The notes under the pieces: generated by a model | Databases searched by the model: none | Told to the model about the DNA's origin: nothing | What the model saw: the letters and a program-made list of their open reading frames with translations, nothing else | Shown here: positions 35,161-45,959 of the stretch, piece after piece | Numbering within the stretch: the first letter of the stretch is position 1 | Layout of the letters: every line of letters starts with the position of its first letter | Made by a program: the position numbers and the translations under genes | Source: Magicicada septendecula | Taxonomy: Eukaryota; Arthropoda; Insecta; Hemiptera; Cicadidae | Direction: 5' to 3' | Length of the DNA: 64,000 nt | Assembly: GCA_034769895.1 (NCBI GenBank) | Contig: CM068368.1 | Location: 338,543,076 to 338,607,075 of the forward strand

Positions 35161-36768
35161 AAGATGGTACATGAATCTTATTAAAATAAAAGTATGAAAA
35201 TGAAGTCAAGGATGTATCTAAAGTAGACTCAAATGTGGAATGGAGTCAGGTGAAGCTTGACGTTGGTACTGTATACATGACGTGATGTACACATGCAGTA
35301 GATTATGACCTTAACAAGTAAGAAGATTGTGAGTTAAAACAGAGCGGGAATAATCACCATCATATCCAGCTTTTAGAACGATAGAGCTTTTTTGGTTAAA
35401 CGTCAGAGCGGTTCACAAGACATCGGGTAAAATGAAAATCAAGTGATACAGGTAAAGACCGTCTAGGAAGCAGAGTCTCAGTGGGTAAGAGGTAATATAT
35501 ATATATATTTTTTTTTAAGTCTAGGATACATCAGACAATATGTATAATATGAAAAAGAAGAAGCGGTTATTTTTAAGAATTCTAAGACTCAAATAAAAAT
35601 GTGTTTTGTGATGCCTAGCTCTGTATGGGTCGTTGAGAACGGACTGTTGGAAGGCTATGATTAGATGCTATTTGAACGTGATATAAATGAGAGTCCAGAA
35701 AACCTTCATACAAAGATAGAGTGAGCAATTACGAAATATACAAAAAGGCAACAACAAACATGGAAAAGCCTCTTCACAAAGAATCATCGATAATTGAGGG
35801 GTCTGGTTAAGCAAAATATATACTGACCTGCTATTAAAGAAACGTTTCTATTAAAGAAGTGCTTGGAAAAGGCAAAGTAGACGTTTTGATACCATACAGA
35901 AATTTTAGGGATACAGAATTGATCAATAGAATGCATTGGTGACTTCAGAATGTGGTCAGCCATCAATCTCTACATTGCACTTGCATGAAGAACTACCTTA
36001 AAAACTTGTATACGAAACATGGGTATAAACGAAACTATATAGGCAACTAAAAACTCACTGTTATATTTTTTGTATTCTATGAAACAATATCTTTGATTTC
36101 AAATCCAAGGTATTTATGGGAATTCTTGTGTCCCGTTTACAAAAAAGTACACCATTCTAGTCAAACAATCTATTGGTTGTTTATTTACTGTCTCTTCGAT
36201 ACTGAACTATATTTATTTCGATTATTCAATAATCTTTTCATCTCATGCATCTTAGAAATCCTTTGGATCAAACCCAATACAAATTTGAACAATTTGTATC
36301 CGGCACATCGAAATAACCCGATAGTTTCTAACATGTATCCATGACATAACCGGCCAGAAATGATCGGACTGTACTTGAAGAGAGGACACGGTCGAGGGAA
36401 TAAAAAACAACAATTTTATACAGATATACAGATCTGCTTGTACGATATGGATACAAGTATTCAATTGTCATTACGACTGAAGCCATTTTGCATTTTCAAG
36501 GTCATCCAAGTTTGAATTCATGTAAGTCATCGATCACTGTCTTTTATAAATAGATTTAAGCCAGTTATTTAGTTATTACTCGTTGTATCTTGTCTGCCTC
36601 TTAACATTCGCATTACTCTTGTTACACTATTTTTTAGTTAGCTGCAAGACACAGGTGTTTAACATAGACCTGATAAACACTCGCGCGCGTACACATAGAT
36701 TCCGGTGCTTGAATCATAAGGCAAGTTATAACGAATGTAAGTTTTTTTGGCGAATAGTTTTGATTTCC
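35161..36768. other. Non-coding stretch, nothing recognised
   Basis: AT-rich with a short TATATATA-T9 run near 35497-35517 and a GCGCGCG run near 36683. Short chance frames only. Confidence 0.55.
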
Positions 36769-36928
36769 TATTTATTTATTTATTTTTTTTTATTTATTAT
36801 CAAAATACCCTTATACCATATTGGTGTCGAGTTACATCAATATATGATAAGTACATAAACTACACTCTATATACAAATTTTTTCCATCTTAATCTATCCA
36901 TTGACAATGTCTTCGCTTCCCTCCAGCC

Positions 36929-37291
36929 CTAGCCTCTTTCTCTCAACATGTTTCCCATCATTCCATCCCAAGTCAGTCGCGGTCTTCCTCTCTTCTTTCT
37001 CACCTTTGATTTTGCCTCCCAAACCTGTTTTACCATTCTATCACTATCCATTCTCTGCATGTGTCCCCACCAGCATAGTTGTCTCTGTTCAATAAAATCC
37101 AGAATCGATATCACTTTCAGATCCTCTCTTATTTGTGTATTCCTAACTCTGTTCTTCCTTGTTCCTCCCACTACTCTCCTAAGATATTTCATTTCTGCCG
37201 CCTGGATTTTACTTTTTTGGCTTTTGGATAGGACCCACGTCTCACAGCCGTATGTTAAAACCGGTCTATATCCTGTTTTATACACACTCAT
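36929..37291 (-). pseudogene. LINE ORF2 C-terminal domain
   Basis: Reads PVLTYGCETWVLSKSQKSKI, QAAEMKYLRRVVGGTRKNR, then CWWGHMQRMDSDRMVKQVWE and RGRPRLTWD. This post-RT region, with YGCETW, an Arg-rich WGHMQRM stretch and a GRPR..W end, is the standard ending of this group of insect LINE proteins. It presumably binds element RNA or target DNA. It is out of frame with the RT segment at 37401-37598 and lies 130 bases before the tail. Confidence 0.9.
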
Positions 37292-37400
37292 TTTCGTTTT
37301 TCTTGATATCTCCTTCTTATTTATAAATCTACTGTTTAATGCATAGTATACTTTTATTGGCTTTTCAATTCTTTCATTTAATGCGGCTTCTTGTTTCCCA

Positions 37401-38338
37401 TTACTGTCTATTATAACCCCTAGATATTTGAATTGTTGAGATAGACTTCACTCCTCCAATCTCTATATTTATTATTTTCTCCCCCATTACCATTACCTTT
37501 GTTTTGGTCTTATTTATTTTCATCCCTTTTTCCTGGAGAACTTCATTCCATATATTCAAATTACCCTGTAACGCCCTTTCACTTGTAGCCATTAGCACTA
37601 CATCATCCGCAAAAGCCCCTTCTGCTACTTCTATAGCCTACTTCGCAAGTTCCTGTATCCAACATGCATTTTCTTAACCTTCAGTGAACACTTCTTAATA
37701 ATGTCGTCCATACACAAGTTGAATAATGTCGGACTCAGTCCACCTCCTTGTCTTAATCCATAGTTTGTTGTAAATCTTAACGACCTCATATTTTTACCAA
37801 TTACATAATTAACATTATTTTTGTATAACCTCTGTACTACCTTAATTATTTTACTCCTTATTCCTCTATTTTTTAAACTTTCCCATATTTTTGTTCTAGG
37901 CACACTATCGAAAGCCTTCTCAAGATCAATAAAAGCCAAACATACCAATTTATCTTGTTGTATCGACTTCTCAGCTATCTGTTGCAGAGTAAAAATGTGA
38001 TCCTGCACACTTCTCCCTGATCTAAAGCCACTCTGCGATTCCTCCAAACTATTTTCTAAAATTGGGACCAATTTATTATTAATTATCTGCTCATAAACCT
38101 TAACAATTGTATTTAACAGATTGATACCCCTATAATTATTACAATCCCTTGCGTTACCTTTCTTAAAAATAGGAACTATCAATGCTTCCTCCCATTGTCT
38201 TGGTATGTCTACACTTGTCCACGCTTTATTGATAATTTCTAAAAGTATTTCTTTCCCATTTTTCCCCATATTCTTTATCGTTTCTGCTGTAATTTTATCT
38301 GTTCCAGGTGATCTCCCACTTTTAAGTCCTTTAATCAC
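37401..38338 (-). pseudogene. LINE ORF2 reverse transcriptase
   Basis: Main block 38338-37631: GRSPGTDKITAETIKNMG, PIFKKGNARDCNNYRGINLL, ESQSGFRSGRSVQDHIFTLQ, motif A CLAFIDLEKAFDSVPRTK and GLRQGGGLSPTLFNLCMDD. The catalytic box follows as GAFADDVVLMAT near 37590-37625, in a shifted frame, then INKTKTKVMVMG (to 37401). All RT motifs are present, including both aspartates of FADD. The protein would perform target-primed reverse transcription. One frame break separates the main block from the FADD block, and another follows before the C-terminal domain. Confidence 0.92.
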
Positions 38339-38441
38339 TACTTCAAATTCATACAGCGTTATTTTTTCTTCTGCAACTTCACCATCCTCTCTATCTTCTT
38401 CTTCATTAATATTGACTTTATGATCATCTTTGTTGATTTCC

Positions 38442-38831
38442 TTACCTAATTACCTGATTACCATCTAGTAATCCTTGAAAGTATTCTTTCCATCTATTCA
38501 TTATATCGTTTCTTTCTATCAGTATTTTCCCATTAGCATTATATATACATATATCATTCTCAGTTTTTTCTTTTCTGAAAGATTTCAATACTCTGAAAAA
38601 AAGCTTTTGATTTTCCCACCTATCTCTTTCCAATTTTTCTCCAAAATCTTTCCATGCACTCTCTTTCGCTTTTCCAACTAATTCTTTAACAATTTTTCTT
38701 TGTTGCTTATATGCTTCATAGTTATCCACAGTTCTATTAGCTGTATACTTTTTCCATTCCCTTTTCTTCCTTTTAATCTGCTCCTTTATTTCATTAGTCC
38801 ACCATACCGTCTGTTTTCTTTTATTATTCAT
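38442..38831 (-). pseudogene. LINE ORF2 linker between endonuclease and RT
   Basis: 130 residues, highly charged and helical: WWTNEIKEQIKRKKREWKKY, YKQQRKIVKELVGKAKESAW and WKEYFQGLLDG. The WW..E/K..I..K...W pattern leading to a W..YF..LL motif is the usual connector between nuclease and RT in this LINE group. Its frame ends just before the RT block. The segment 38832-39052, between it and the nuclease, is LINE sequence without a long frame. Confidence 0.85.
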
Positions 38832-39052
38832 TTTAGTAACACCACAAACCTCTACTGCTGTATCTATAATTATATCTTTCGTTATTCTCCAGCCTTGGTG
38901 TATATTAGCATGCCTTATATTTTCACTTACCTTCTGTAATTTTTGCTCGACACATCTTTAAACCTATTACTTACATCTCTACTTTTCAGCTTATACGATC
39001 TGATAGATTTATATTCTATTATTCCTTCTCTGTTGTATATCTGTTTTTTTAT

Positions 39053-39900
39053 CTAATTGTTCTTTACATTTGTCATTACTAAATAATGGTCGCTATATAT
39101 TTCAGCACCTCTCCAGACTCTAGTGTCCATTATCATTTTCCTGTTGGTCCTTCCAACTAGTATATAGTCAATTATCGACTTCTCTCCCCTATTTGGTTGT
39201 TCCCTTGTGAATTTATGTATATCTCTGTGCTGATAAAAAGTGTTCGTCACAATAAGATCATGTAATAAGCAGAACCAACATTCTCCTACCGTTATTGTTT
39301 CTCCTTCTTCTCCATATATTCCTATTAGTCTTTTATATATCTCATCTCTTTTACCCACTCTACTGTTAAAGTCACCGACAATATATTTATTTCCTTTGGC
39401 TTCCTCTGTTACTTCCAATAGTTCTTTCCAGAATTTATCTTTTACTTCCACCTTCTCATCCTCGTTTAGTCCATATACTACTATAATTGTAAAATATTTT
39501 CCCTTTTGACTCTCCAGCTCCACCAGTAGTAATCTTTCTGATACTGCTTCCCATTTCCGTATCTGTCTTACTAAATCCCTGTGAATTATGCATCCCACCC
39601 CCGCTGCAGCTCTCTTATCTTCATCTACTCCACTATATATAAGTACGTGATCACCATTCATAATAATCTTACCCGTTCCTTTTTTTTAGTTTCGCTTAGT
39701 GCTAAAATTTCTAATCTATATCCTACCAATTCTTTAATTATTTCCTCCTCCTTATTATATAAACTTCTGATGTTCCATGTTCCTAAATTCCATTTACGTC
39801 TATTTACTTCATGTGCTCTCCCCATTATCCTATCCAGTTTCTCTGCTCTGTCCGTTCCCTTTATGTCCGTCCTCTCATTACTACTCAGTTTTTTGATTTA
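39053..39900 (-). pseudogene. LINE ORF2 apurinic-type endonuclease
   Basis: Begins about 39900 with LGTWNIRSLYNKEEEIIKEL, then LALSET; a frame break in an A-rich run near 39680 is followed by MNGDHVLIYSGVDEDKRAAA. From there to 39053 it reads YTIIVVYGL-type strands, VGDFNSRVGKRDEIY, HRDIHKFTREQPNRG, SIIDYILVGR and YSDHYLVMTNV. The Asn, Glu, Asp/Asn (GDFN), Asp (IDYI) and SDH residues that form the active site of exonuclease-endonuclease-phosphatase proteins are all present. The domain nicks target DNA to start integration. Confidence 0.92.
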
Positions 39901-39998
39901 GCTATGTCCAGCTTCCCTTTACTCTTATTCCATCTCCATTCTATTCCATCTATAATTACTTTGTTGAACCCTTTTTTAACTTCCCTTCCTTTTTCCCT

Positions 39999-40645
39999 CT
40001 ACTCCTTTACCATCTTTCTTAACTGTCTTTGTATTTCTCTTTCCTGCTTCGTTAAATCGTTATTAATGTATATTCCTTCTGTACCTGTATCCTTTTTTAA
40101 TTTATATTTATTTTCTAGAATTTTCATCTTATCTTCCTCCTTTTCTAATCTAACTACCCACATTTTTCTCCCTATTTTATACACTTCGCTGGTCTGCACA
40201 TTTACCTCCAGATACTGTCCTATAAAATTCTCTACGTTCTTTTTAATCTCCGTTTTGTTATCTGCACCTATTTTTAATCCACTTATGATCACATTATTTT
40301 TCGTTCTATTTTTCTCCAAATATTCCACTGTATTTCTAACCTCAGCCAACTCCTTCTTAATGTCCATATTTTCTTTCCTGAGCGCTTTGTTTTCATCTTT
40401 ATGTTTTCCATTTCTTCCGCATATTTCCTTTGGTCCCCTCGTACTTGTTTAATTTCTTCAGTTAACTCATTTTTCATTTCTTGTATAGTTTTCAATATTA
40501 TATCTAACTTATCTTCACTTGCATTAGACGTCTCAACTGGTGATCTCATCGTTTTTTTACTTCTTCTGAATGCTTCCTCATTACCTGATCCAACTGTTCT
40601 TCTTTTTTTTGTCCGATCGTCTGTACTATACTCATCACTATCCAT
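39999..40645 (-). pseudogene. LINE ORF1, coiled-coil RNA-binding protein
   Basis: Starts ATG at 40645 (MDSDEYSTDDRTKKRRTVGS), with a basic N-terminus, then a long charged helix (LDIILKTIQEMKNELTEEIK) that can form a coiled coil. After one frame shift near 40370-40385 it reads MDIKKELAEVRNTVEYLEK, NNVIISGLKIGADNK, VEVNVQ-like strands, LENKYKLKKDTGTEGIYINN and DLTKQEREIQRQLRK. Coiled coil followed by NNVIISGL and DLTxxEREIQ resembles the L1-type ORF1 fold that packages element RNA. Order and spacing upstream of ORF2 fit a bicistronic LINE. Confidence 0.85.
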
Positions 40646-41130
40646 TTTTAATAACCTTCTTACGGCTGTTGGCCGCGCACAAAGCAGGACCCCAGTCGAC
40701 CCGTCGGAAGCTCTTTATTTGTACGGTTTACAAATATAAGCAAAAAACGTACTTGCATTTATTAAAGACAGAATAAACACTTTTTCTTAGACCGACTATT
40801 GCAAACATAACTAATATAATAAGAATTGTTAAAAACTGTTTAAGGTAACGAGATTGACGTTTAATTTTAATTATTTATTTGTTGTCTATTCGTTTCTATT
40901 TTTAATGTATTCTAATATGAAATAACAATAGATCATTCGTTAATGGATTTTTATGGGTGTAGGGCTATATATAAGATTAACCGCTTTAACTGAGTCTCGA
41001 ATACAGTGGAACACACTAACCTAGCTTACCATACTTTCAACAAGAAGAAGCCTTACAGTTTCAGCGCATAATTGTTCTGTTTTGTTTTCCCTATATTGAT
41101 AAAATTGGTTAGATACTGGGCTTCACCCCA

Positions 41131-41195
41131 TATGGGTGAGAGGGAAGGAGAGGGGGAGAGAAAGAGAGAGAAAGGGGAAGGGAGAGAGAGAGAGT
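41131..41195. repeat. Purine (GA) microsatellite-like tract
   Basis: 65 bases almost wholly G and A, ending in (GA)6. Confidence 0.93.
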
Positions 41196-42694
41196 GTAAT
41201 TTTAACAAAAATCTGGCAAATTCTACTTTACGCGTACACAGACACAGAGACAAACCACAGATGGGGTAGCCGTTTAATTGGAGGTACTTGCTAATCAGTC
41301 AGTCGCTTTCCAATCGTCAGCAAATCAGATATGACTAATTTATTTCTTCCTCATATCAATTGGGTCCTGCCTTCTTCCTGCTTCTTTCCTTTATCGTTAT
41401 CCCTGCTTTGGCATTCCTAGCATCATTGTCGCTTAATATAGAGATACTCCCCTAGTATCTACTTATCTACCTCCTACTGGAATTTCTCCACTCGGAGATT
41501 GACAACCGACTGTCTGACCGATAGAGTCCTACCTGTCTATTTGAGGATTCGTAAATAAATTACGCTAGAACTCGGTTGAGCGTGTACTAATTTTTTGGAA
41601 ACTACAGATTGTGTTTAGATACACCGCTGAGTGCCCCTGCGACTTCATAGCTAAAACTAAGCTTTATGTGATCCTCGATTGAACACTATCTCACCGTAAT
41701 GATACCTCTTTTCATGATAACCACCTTAGGTATCCTTCGAGGGACCCGAGGAACTGAAAAGATAGCTAAGGCCGAAATAATTGTTTCAGATAATAGAGTG
41801 GTGTATTGCTACATGTCGCCACCTGTGAGTGAGAGCACCGAAACTACACTGTACGGCCGGAGGAAGATACAGCCGTCGATGACAGGCGAGAAGTTTACGA
41901 CCGCTGTGAAGGCATCTGCGCGTATGAGGAGAAACCGTAACAGAAACTGAAGGCAAGTTATGTTCACCTCAGAAAATCTCAGATCCCATACTAAGCCTAA
42001 CAAGGACTCTTAGCATCGACCAACATGCCAGGAACTGGTAACAGACATGAAAAATACTACCTGAAGTGTCTTTAGGGAGTTGGTAAGAGGGGTTAAAGGG
42101 AAAAACTAAGTGGACGCAAAGTACAAGGTAACGGATACAGTATTGTTGCTGTACGACTGTTCATACTGTTAACAATTCGTTCCATATAATACTGCTAATC
42201 CGAGATAAGCGCTCCCAGAAAGACATCATGTTTTAATTATTTAATTGTGCCTTGCGCTTTCTCATAAGTTGCCTCATGAGGCTACATTGAAGTGGGTCGA
42301 TATTTATCAGAAGCGTTCCAAACTCACAATTCTGAATCTGCACATAAATGAAGCATCGATAGAGTCAGTCATGTGACTAGCCGTCATTGTTGACAACATA
42401 CAGAGTTGTACGTTCATTGTTTGTAATGTACAGCGGAAGAGTAAAAGTGACATAAATGTTTCATGTCGGCCTGTCTGTTTTCTCCGGCGAGTACGCATTT
42501 CGAATAAGTAAACAAATCGTTAACATAATTTGGCAGGCAAACTTGTTTTGACTTCTTTCATTAGATGCTTTTATTTTATTCACGATACACTGTATTTGTC
42601 TGGCTAGGTATGCCGATCGATTTAGATAATGAGCTGTCAACCCTAAACAAGTAACTAGACAGGGAAAATAAAACACAAAAGCGCCCGCCCGATT

Positions 42695-42714
42695 TGTGTG
42701 TGTGTGTGTGTGTG
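42695..42714. repeat. (TG)10 microsatellite
   Basis: Short uninterrupted TG run. Confidence 0.93.
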
Positions 42715-42929
42715 TTTTGCAAGGCGTATAAATATGAATTATTTTTCTTCACAAATCTTTTTGCTTTCTGTTTCTGTGCACAATTTAACACTTTTCACAC
42801 AGTGTTCTTCTGAGTGCAGTTTTTTTTATGAGTATTAGTTTGTGTTGATGCGTATTGTATTTCTTGTATACAGCAAAAGTGAAGCACCTCCAATACAAAC
42901 AAGTGTTACAGCAAATACACTTTATAAAT

Positions 42930-43917
42930 TACGAGGATAGGTTAAAATGTTCCAGGCCTGACACAAAGGTAGCGCTACAATTGCTCATTACTTTACCGCG
43001 TGTATGATTTCATCCTTTGTAGGCTTAGTTTCGATTATTTCAAGTCAATGAGTTGTTTATTATTAGTGGCACAGTCCACCGCTATAAGTGCCTCAGGCGA
43101 CATTGCATAGACTGGAAACTCGTGTTGTGATTAAATTTTTTTTTGATAGGGACTCTTCTCCATCGAATACAACGGCTAAGTGCTGGGGTGCTGAATTTAA
43201 AATGAGTCGGACAAGCACAACTGATGGCACTCTATACACACAATCCAACCAAATTTTTGCGTTGATTCATAACCGATGATGAGATTTGGGTCCACCACAA
43301 CACTCATGAGACCAAACGTCAGTTAAAACAATGGACCACGAAAGGCGAGCTGACTACAAAGAAGGCAAATACAATTCCTTCTCCTGGTAAGGTTATGGCG
43401 ACTGAGTTTTGGGTCGGCCGTGGAGTAATCTTCATTGAATACCTTAAAAAGGGGAAAAAATTAATGGCGAGTACTATGCAAACCAACCGCAGCTTGTAAA
43501 TGACGAAAGAAAGAAAAATCGGCCACATTCAGCGAAAAAGAAAGTGCTGTTTCACCAAGAAAATGCACCATCTCACACGCCAATTGTTGCGATGGTTAAA
43601 ATCAAAGAAGTTCGAATTGCTTCCTGACCCACTATACTCACCTTATTTAACCCGAGTGACTTCTACCTCTTTCCTAACCTCAAAAAATGGCTAGCCAGAA
43701 AAAGATTTGCTGACGACAATCAAGTCAGCAATGTTGTAAATGGCTACTTTGAGTACCTCGACAAATCTGCTTATCATTCTGGCATAACCACTTCAGAACT
43801 TCATGTATAGAAAAGTGTATGGAGTTAAACTGAGATTATGTTGAAAAATGAATGCAAATTAATCTAAAAAAGTGTTGTTTTCTTATTCTGTCCTGAACTT
43901 TTCACCCTACCCTCGTA
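42930..43917 (+). mobile_element. mariner transposon, internally deleted copy
   Basis: Terminal inverted repeats: left CGAGGATAGGTTAAAATGTT from 42932; right, read inward from 43915, CGAGGGTAGGGTGAAAAGTT. TA dinucleotides flank both ends (42930-42931 and 43916-43917), as expected for mariner target duplication. The element is about 984 bp, shorter than the usual 1.3 kb, because most of the N-terminal DNA-binding part of the gene is lost. The right end abuts the 3' UTR of a Jockey-like LINE. Confidence 0.92.
43088..43810 (+). pseudogene. mariner transposase pseudogene
   Basis: N-terminal scrap (LETRVVIKFFFDRDSSPS, 43088-43190), then a deletion, then the catalytic half in shifting frames: DDEIWVHH near 43276, KRQLKQWTTKGELTTKKANT, GKVMATEFWVGRGVIFIEYL, KKVLFHQENAPSHTP near 43545, YSPYLNPSDFYLFPNLKKWL, and a final YFEYLDKSAYHSGI before the stop at 43808-43810. 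mariner transposases use a D,D(34)D triad. The first (DDEIW) and third (PSD) are present; the second, normally HQDNA, is HQENA here. With the loss of the helix-turn-helix region and frame breaks, the protein is dead. Confidence 0.93.
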
Positions 43918-44112
43918 CATATTGCTTTGAAATAGTCACCACAGTCTAATAAAATCAGTCCACTAAGTCACTGGGTTTGAAACATTTCAACCTGAGCGCT
44001 CCACTAGACTGAAGCTTCTTTACAAGTACGTTGGGGTGGTTTTTCAGCCTGTCGCTGTGATTGGCGTTTTGTGGCTTTATCTTTTCTGTGACTGAAGGGA
44101 TTTGTCTCTGGT

Positions 44113-44334
44113 TTACACAGTTGGGAACATACCATGGGAGTTCGTGGTAGCTTTGATTACTTTGTTCTGAAAGTCCTGTAGTATTCCAAGGTTAGAGTTA
44201 CTGGTCGTTTCCCACAACTGTATGACATAAGTCAGAACAGGTTTTAGAATAGCTTTATAAATTAACAGGTGGTTTCCAAAGTCACCTGAAATTTTCTGCC
44301 AGTCAACCAGACAGTTTTCGAAAGTGTATATCAA
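44113..44334 (-). pseudogene. Jockey-like LINE ORF2 C-terminal segment
   Basis: 73 residues with YKAILKPVLTYVIQLWETTS and NLGILQDFQNKVIKATTNS. It matches the post-RT YKxIxKPxxTYGIQLWG...LQxFQxKxLR signature of Jockey-type LINEs. The tyrosine-glycine of the signature is changed to YV. Downstream, in another frame, the protein ends IPSVTEKI and then FKPSDLVD. Confidence 0.9.
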
Positions 44335-44507
44335 GCTGTTTCCGCTTCATAAAAACGTGTTTTTGCCAATTGAGTCGTCGGTGGATGTGCAGGTCTAGGT
44401 ACCTTACCATGTTTACCTGTCGAAGTGTGTAGTCGGCAAAAGAAACAGGTGGTCAGTTATATATTTTCATCAGTAATGGTGTTATTTGGTTGCGTTCGTT
44501 TAAATTT

Positions 44508-44732
44508 TCAATTTTTTAAAGCCAGAGATCTATTGCATTCAGGTGTTGGTTGCAGATTCAGTGATGAAGTCCTGGGGGATGCGGGGACCGCTAGTATTGC
44601 CGTTTCGTCAGCAACCATTGTGTTTCTGGTTCTCGGTAGGTCGGCTGTATACAACAGTATAACACCGGTCCCAGTACACTCCCTTGGGGGTACCCCCCAT
44701 TTCAAAGGGAACAAGTCTGTATATGAATACAT
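44508..44732 (-). pseudogene. Jockey-like LINE ORF2 RT palm segment
   Basis: Reads KWGVPPRECTGTGVILLYTA, then DLPRTRNTMVADETAILAV. The first part corresponds to GVPQGSVLGPxLYLLYTADLP, the second to the catalytic TFADDTAILA box; here the box is VADE, so one aspartate is replaced. A parallel frame (44608-44844) holds the preceding SYLLDRF-type region, showing a frame break between them. Not functional. Confidence 0.88.
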
Positions 44733-45480
44733 ATGTTTTATGGAGAAGAAACCTGTCTAGTAGACGCGATTTAATTAACAGAAAGAAGTGATAGAGTGAT
44801 GGGACAGATTTGTTTTCTAGTTCGAATAGTAACCCTTGATCCATATTTTAAAAAAGGCTTGGAAGACATCAATGAAGCCAGTTGAGCAGTATTATTTCCT
44901 CTAGGGTGTTGCTGACTACCTTGATAATTCGGTGCCCCTGTTCCATAGTTCCCTAAAGCCAACCTTATGACTGGGAATCAGTTTATTTACTATATTATAA
45001 AACAAGTTTTAAGCTCGTAAGAAGTATTTTTTCAAAAACTTTGGAGAACTGATAAGACACTCATCGACGGTATAGTGGTAATTCATGAACGTGTCAGGTT
45101 TTGGTAACATAGCTACCTGTGTCAGTTTCCACTGGCTGGGTAACTCGGTCTTAGTACCGCATTGAAAATGTAGAGAATCCATAGAAAACTTACGGTTGGT
45201 AGTTATTTAATTATTTTATCCTATTAGGTCGAATCCGGGAGATTTTTTGCTGTTACTATTTCTCAGAATGGCAATTGTCATCTCGGTCAAGGTATTTATA
45301 TTAATTGGTAGATCCGTTTGGAAAGATAATTCTAAAAAAACTTTGAATGCTGGAGTCTTTCTCTTTTGAGGCGTCTACTGGACGGGATTGAAATACCTTA
45401 GTTAGGGGCGAAGGCAGTAACCACTAGCCATTGGTATCTTTCACGGGTGATGTTGCCGAGGTCTTGTGATTCGTTTGGTC

Positions 45481-45959
45481 GCTTTCCAGAGAAAATGTTC
45501 GGTAGCTTCGGATGCAGACAAAAACCTCTCAAAATTCTTCTTGGTTGCTTGGTTTTTTATTGCTTAATAACAATTCTTATAGTTCCTTATTCTTTCAAGA
45601 ATCCTTTTATAATAATCCCTTCTGGTTGTTTGGCGTTTTCCGTAGACTTCTCTACGTTTTTTCTATTATCTTCTCTCTGAGTGATATTGGGCACGTGTCT
45701 TATATTATAATATATTATAAAACTATAATATAAGAATTTGCATTATCAAGTTGTAACAGGGGGGATGTGCAAATGGATTGTCCTCTTACCAGCTAAACGG
45801 ATAGAGCACAGGTCAAAGGTTCTCTACAGGGACAGCAAAATGAAAAAGCACTTGAAGAGAATCAGGTTGTTGTAAATATTTTAAAATCCAAGAAAAAGCA
45901 GCTTACACTCAATCGCATAAGTTAGTTTTTCAGATGTTAGAGAAATAAACAGTGTCTGA
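45481..45959. other. Non-coding stretch, possibly the upstream part of a LINE
   Basis: No motif recognised. Lies between the minus-strand Jockey-like LINE and the plus-strand LINE that begins near 45960. Confidence 0.5.

Larger units (their letters stand above)
36769..40720 (-). mobile_element. Nearly full-length two-ORF LINE
   Basis: Minus strand, about 3.95 kb: a short 5' leader (40646-40720), ORF1 (40645 to about 39999), ORF2 (about 39900 to 36929) with apurinic-type endonuclease, RT and C-terminal domain, a 130-base 3' UTR and a TAAA-type tail (36769-36800). All signature residues of the nuclease and RT are present, but ORF1 is broken once and ORF2 a handful of times. It is the best preserved element in the window, and relatively young. 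The clade is unresolved: nuclease and C-terminus look RTE-like, but a separate coiled-coil ORF1 is unlike typical RTE. No target duplication was found. Confidence 0.9.
40721..42931. other. Non-coding stretch with purine-rich and GT repeats
   Basis: Contains a GA-rich tract (41131-41195) and (TG)10 at 42695-42714. Short frames here have no known relatives. Confidence 0.55.
43918..45480 (-). mobile_element. Jockey-like LINE, 5'-truncated, with ORF2 end
   Basis: Minus strand. Blocks in order: LTEMTIAILRNSNSKKSPGF (near 45270), SQWKLTQVAMLPKP (near 45120), SPKFLKKYF (near 45030), a degraded GFRE region (44960), IDVFQAFFKIW (motif A, near 44870), KSRLLDRFLLHKTY, GVPP...LLYTADLP with VADETAILA (44510-44700), VRYLDLHIHRRLNWQKHVF (44400), LLIYKAILKPVLTYVIQLWE (44200-44260) and RLKCFKPSDLVD at the stop (43955). 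This is the whole RT to C-terminus of Jockey-type ORF2. Several frame breaks occur, and the endonuclease is not recognisable upstream. Confidence 0.88.

Noticed and set aside
45216-45240. GGTCGAATCC as a tRNA-like B box
   Set aside because: It lies in the Jockey-like RT coding sequence (SPGFDLI on the minus strand), with no A box or cloverleaf. No tRNA was found in the window.
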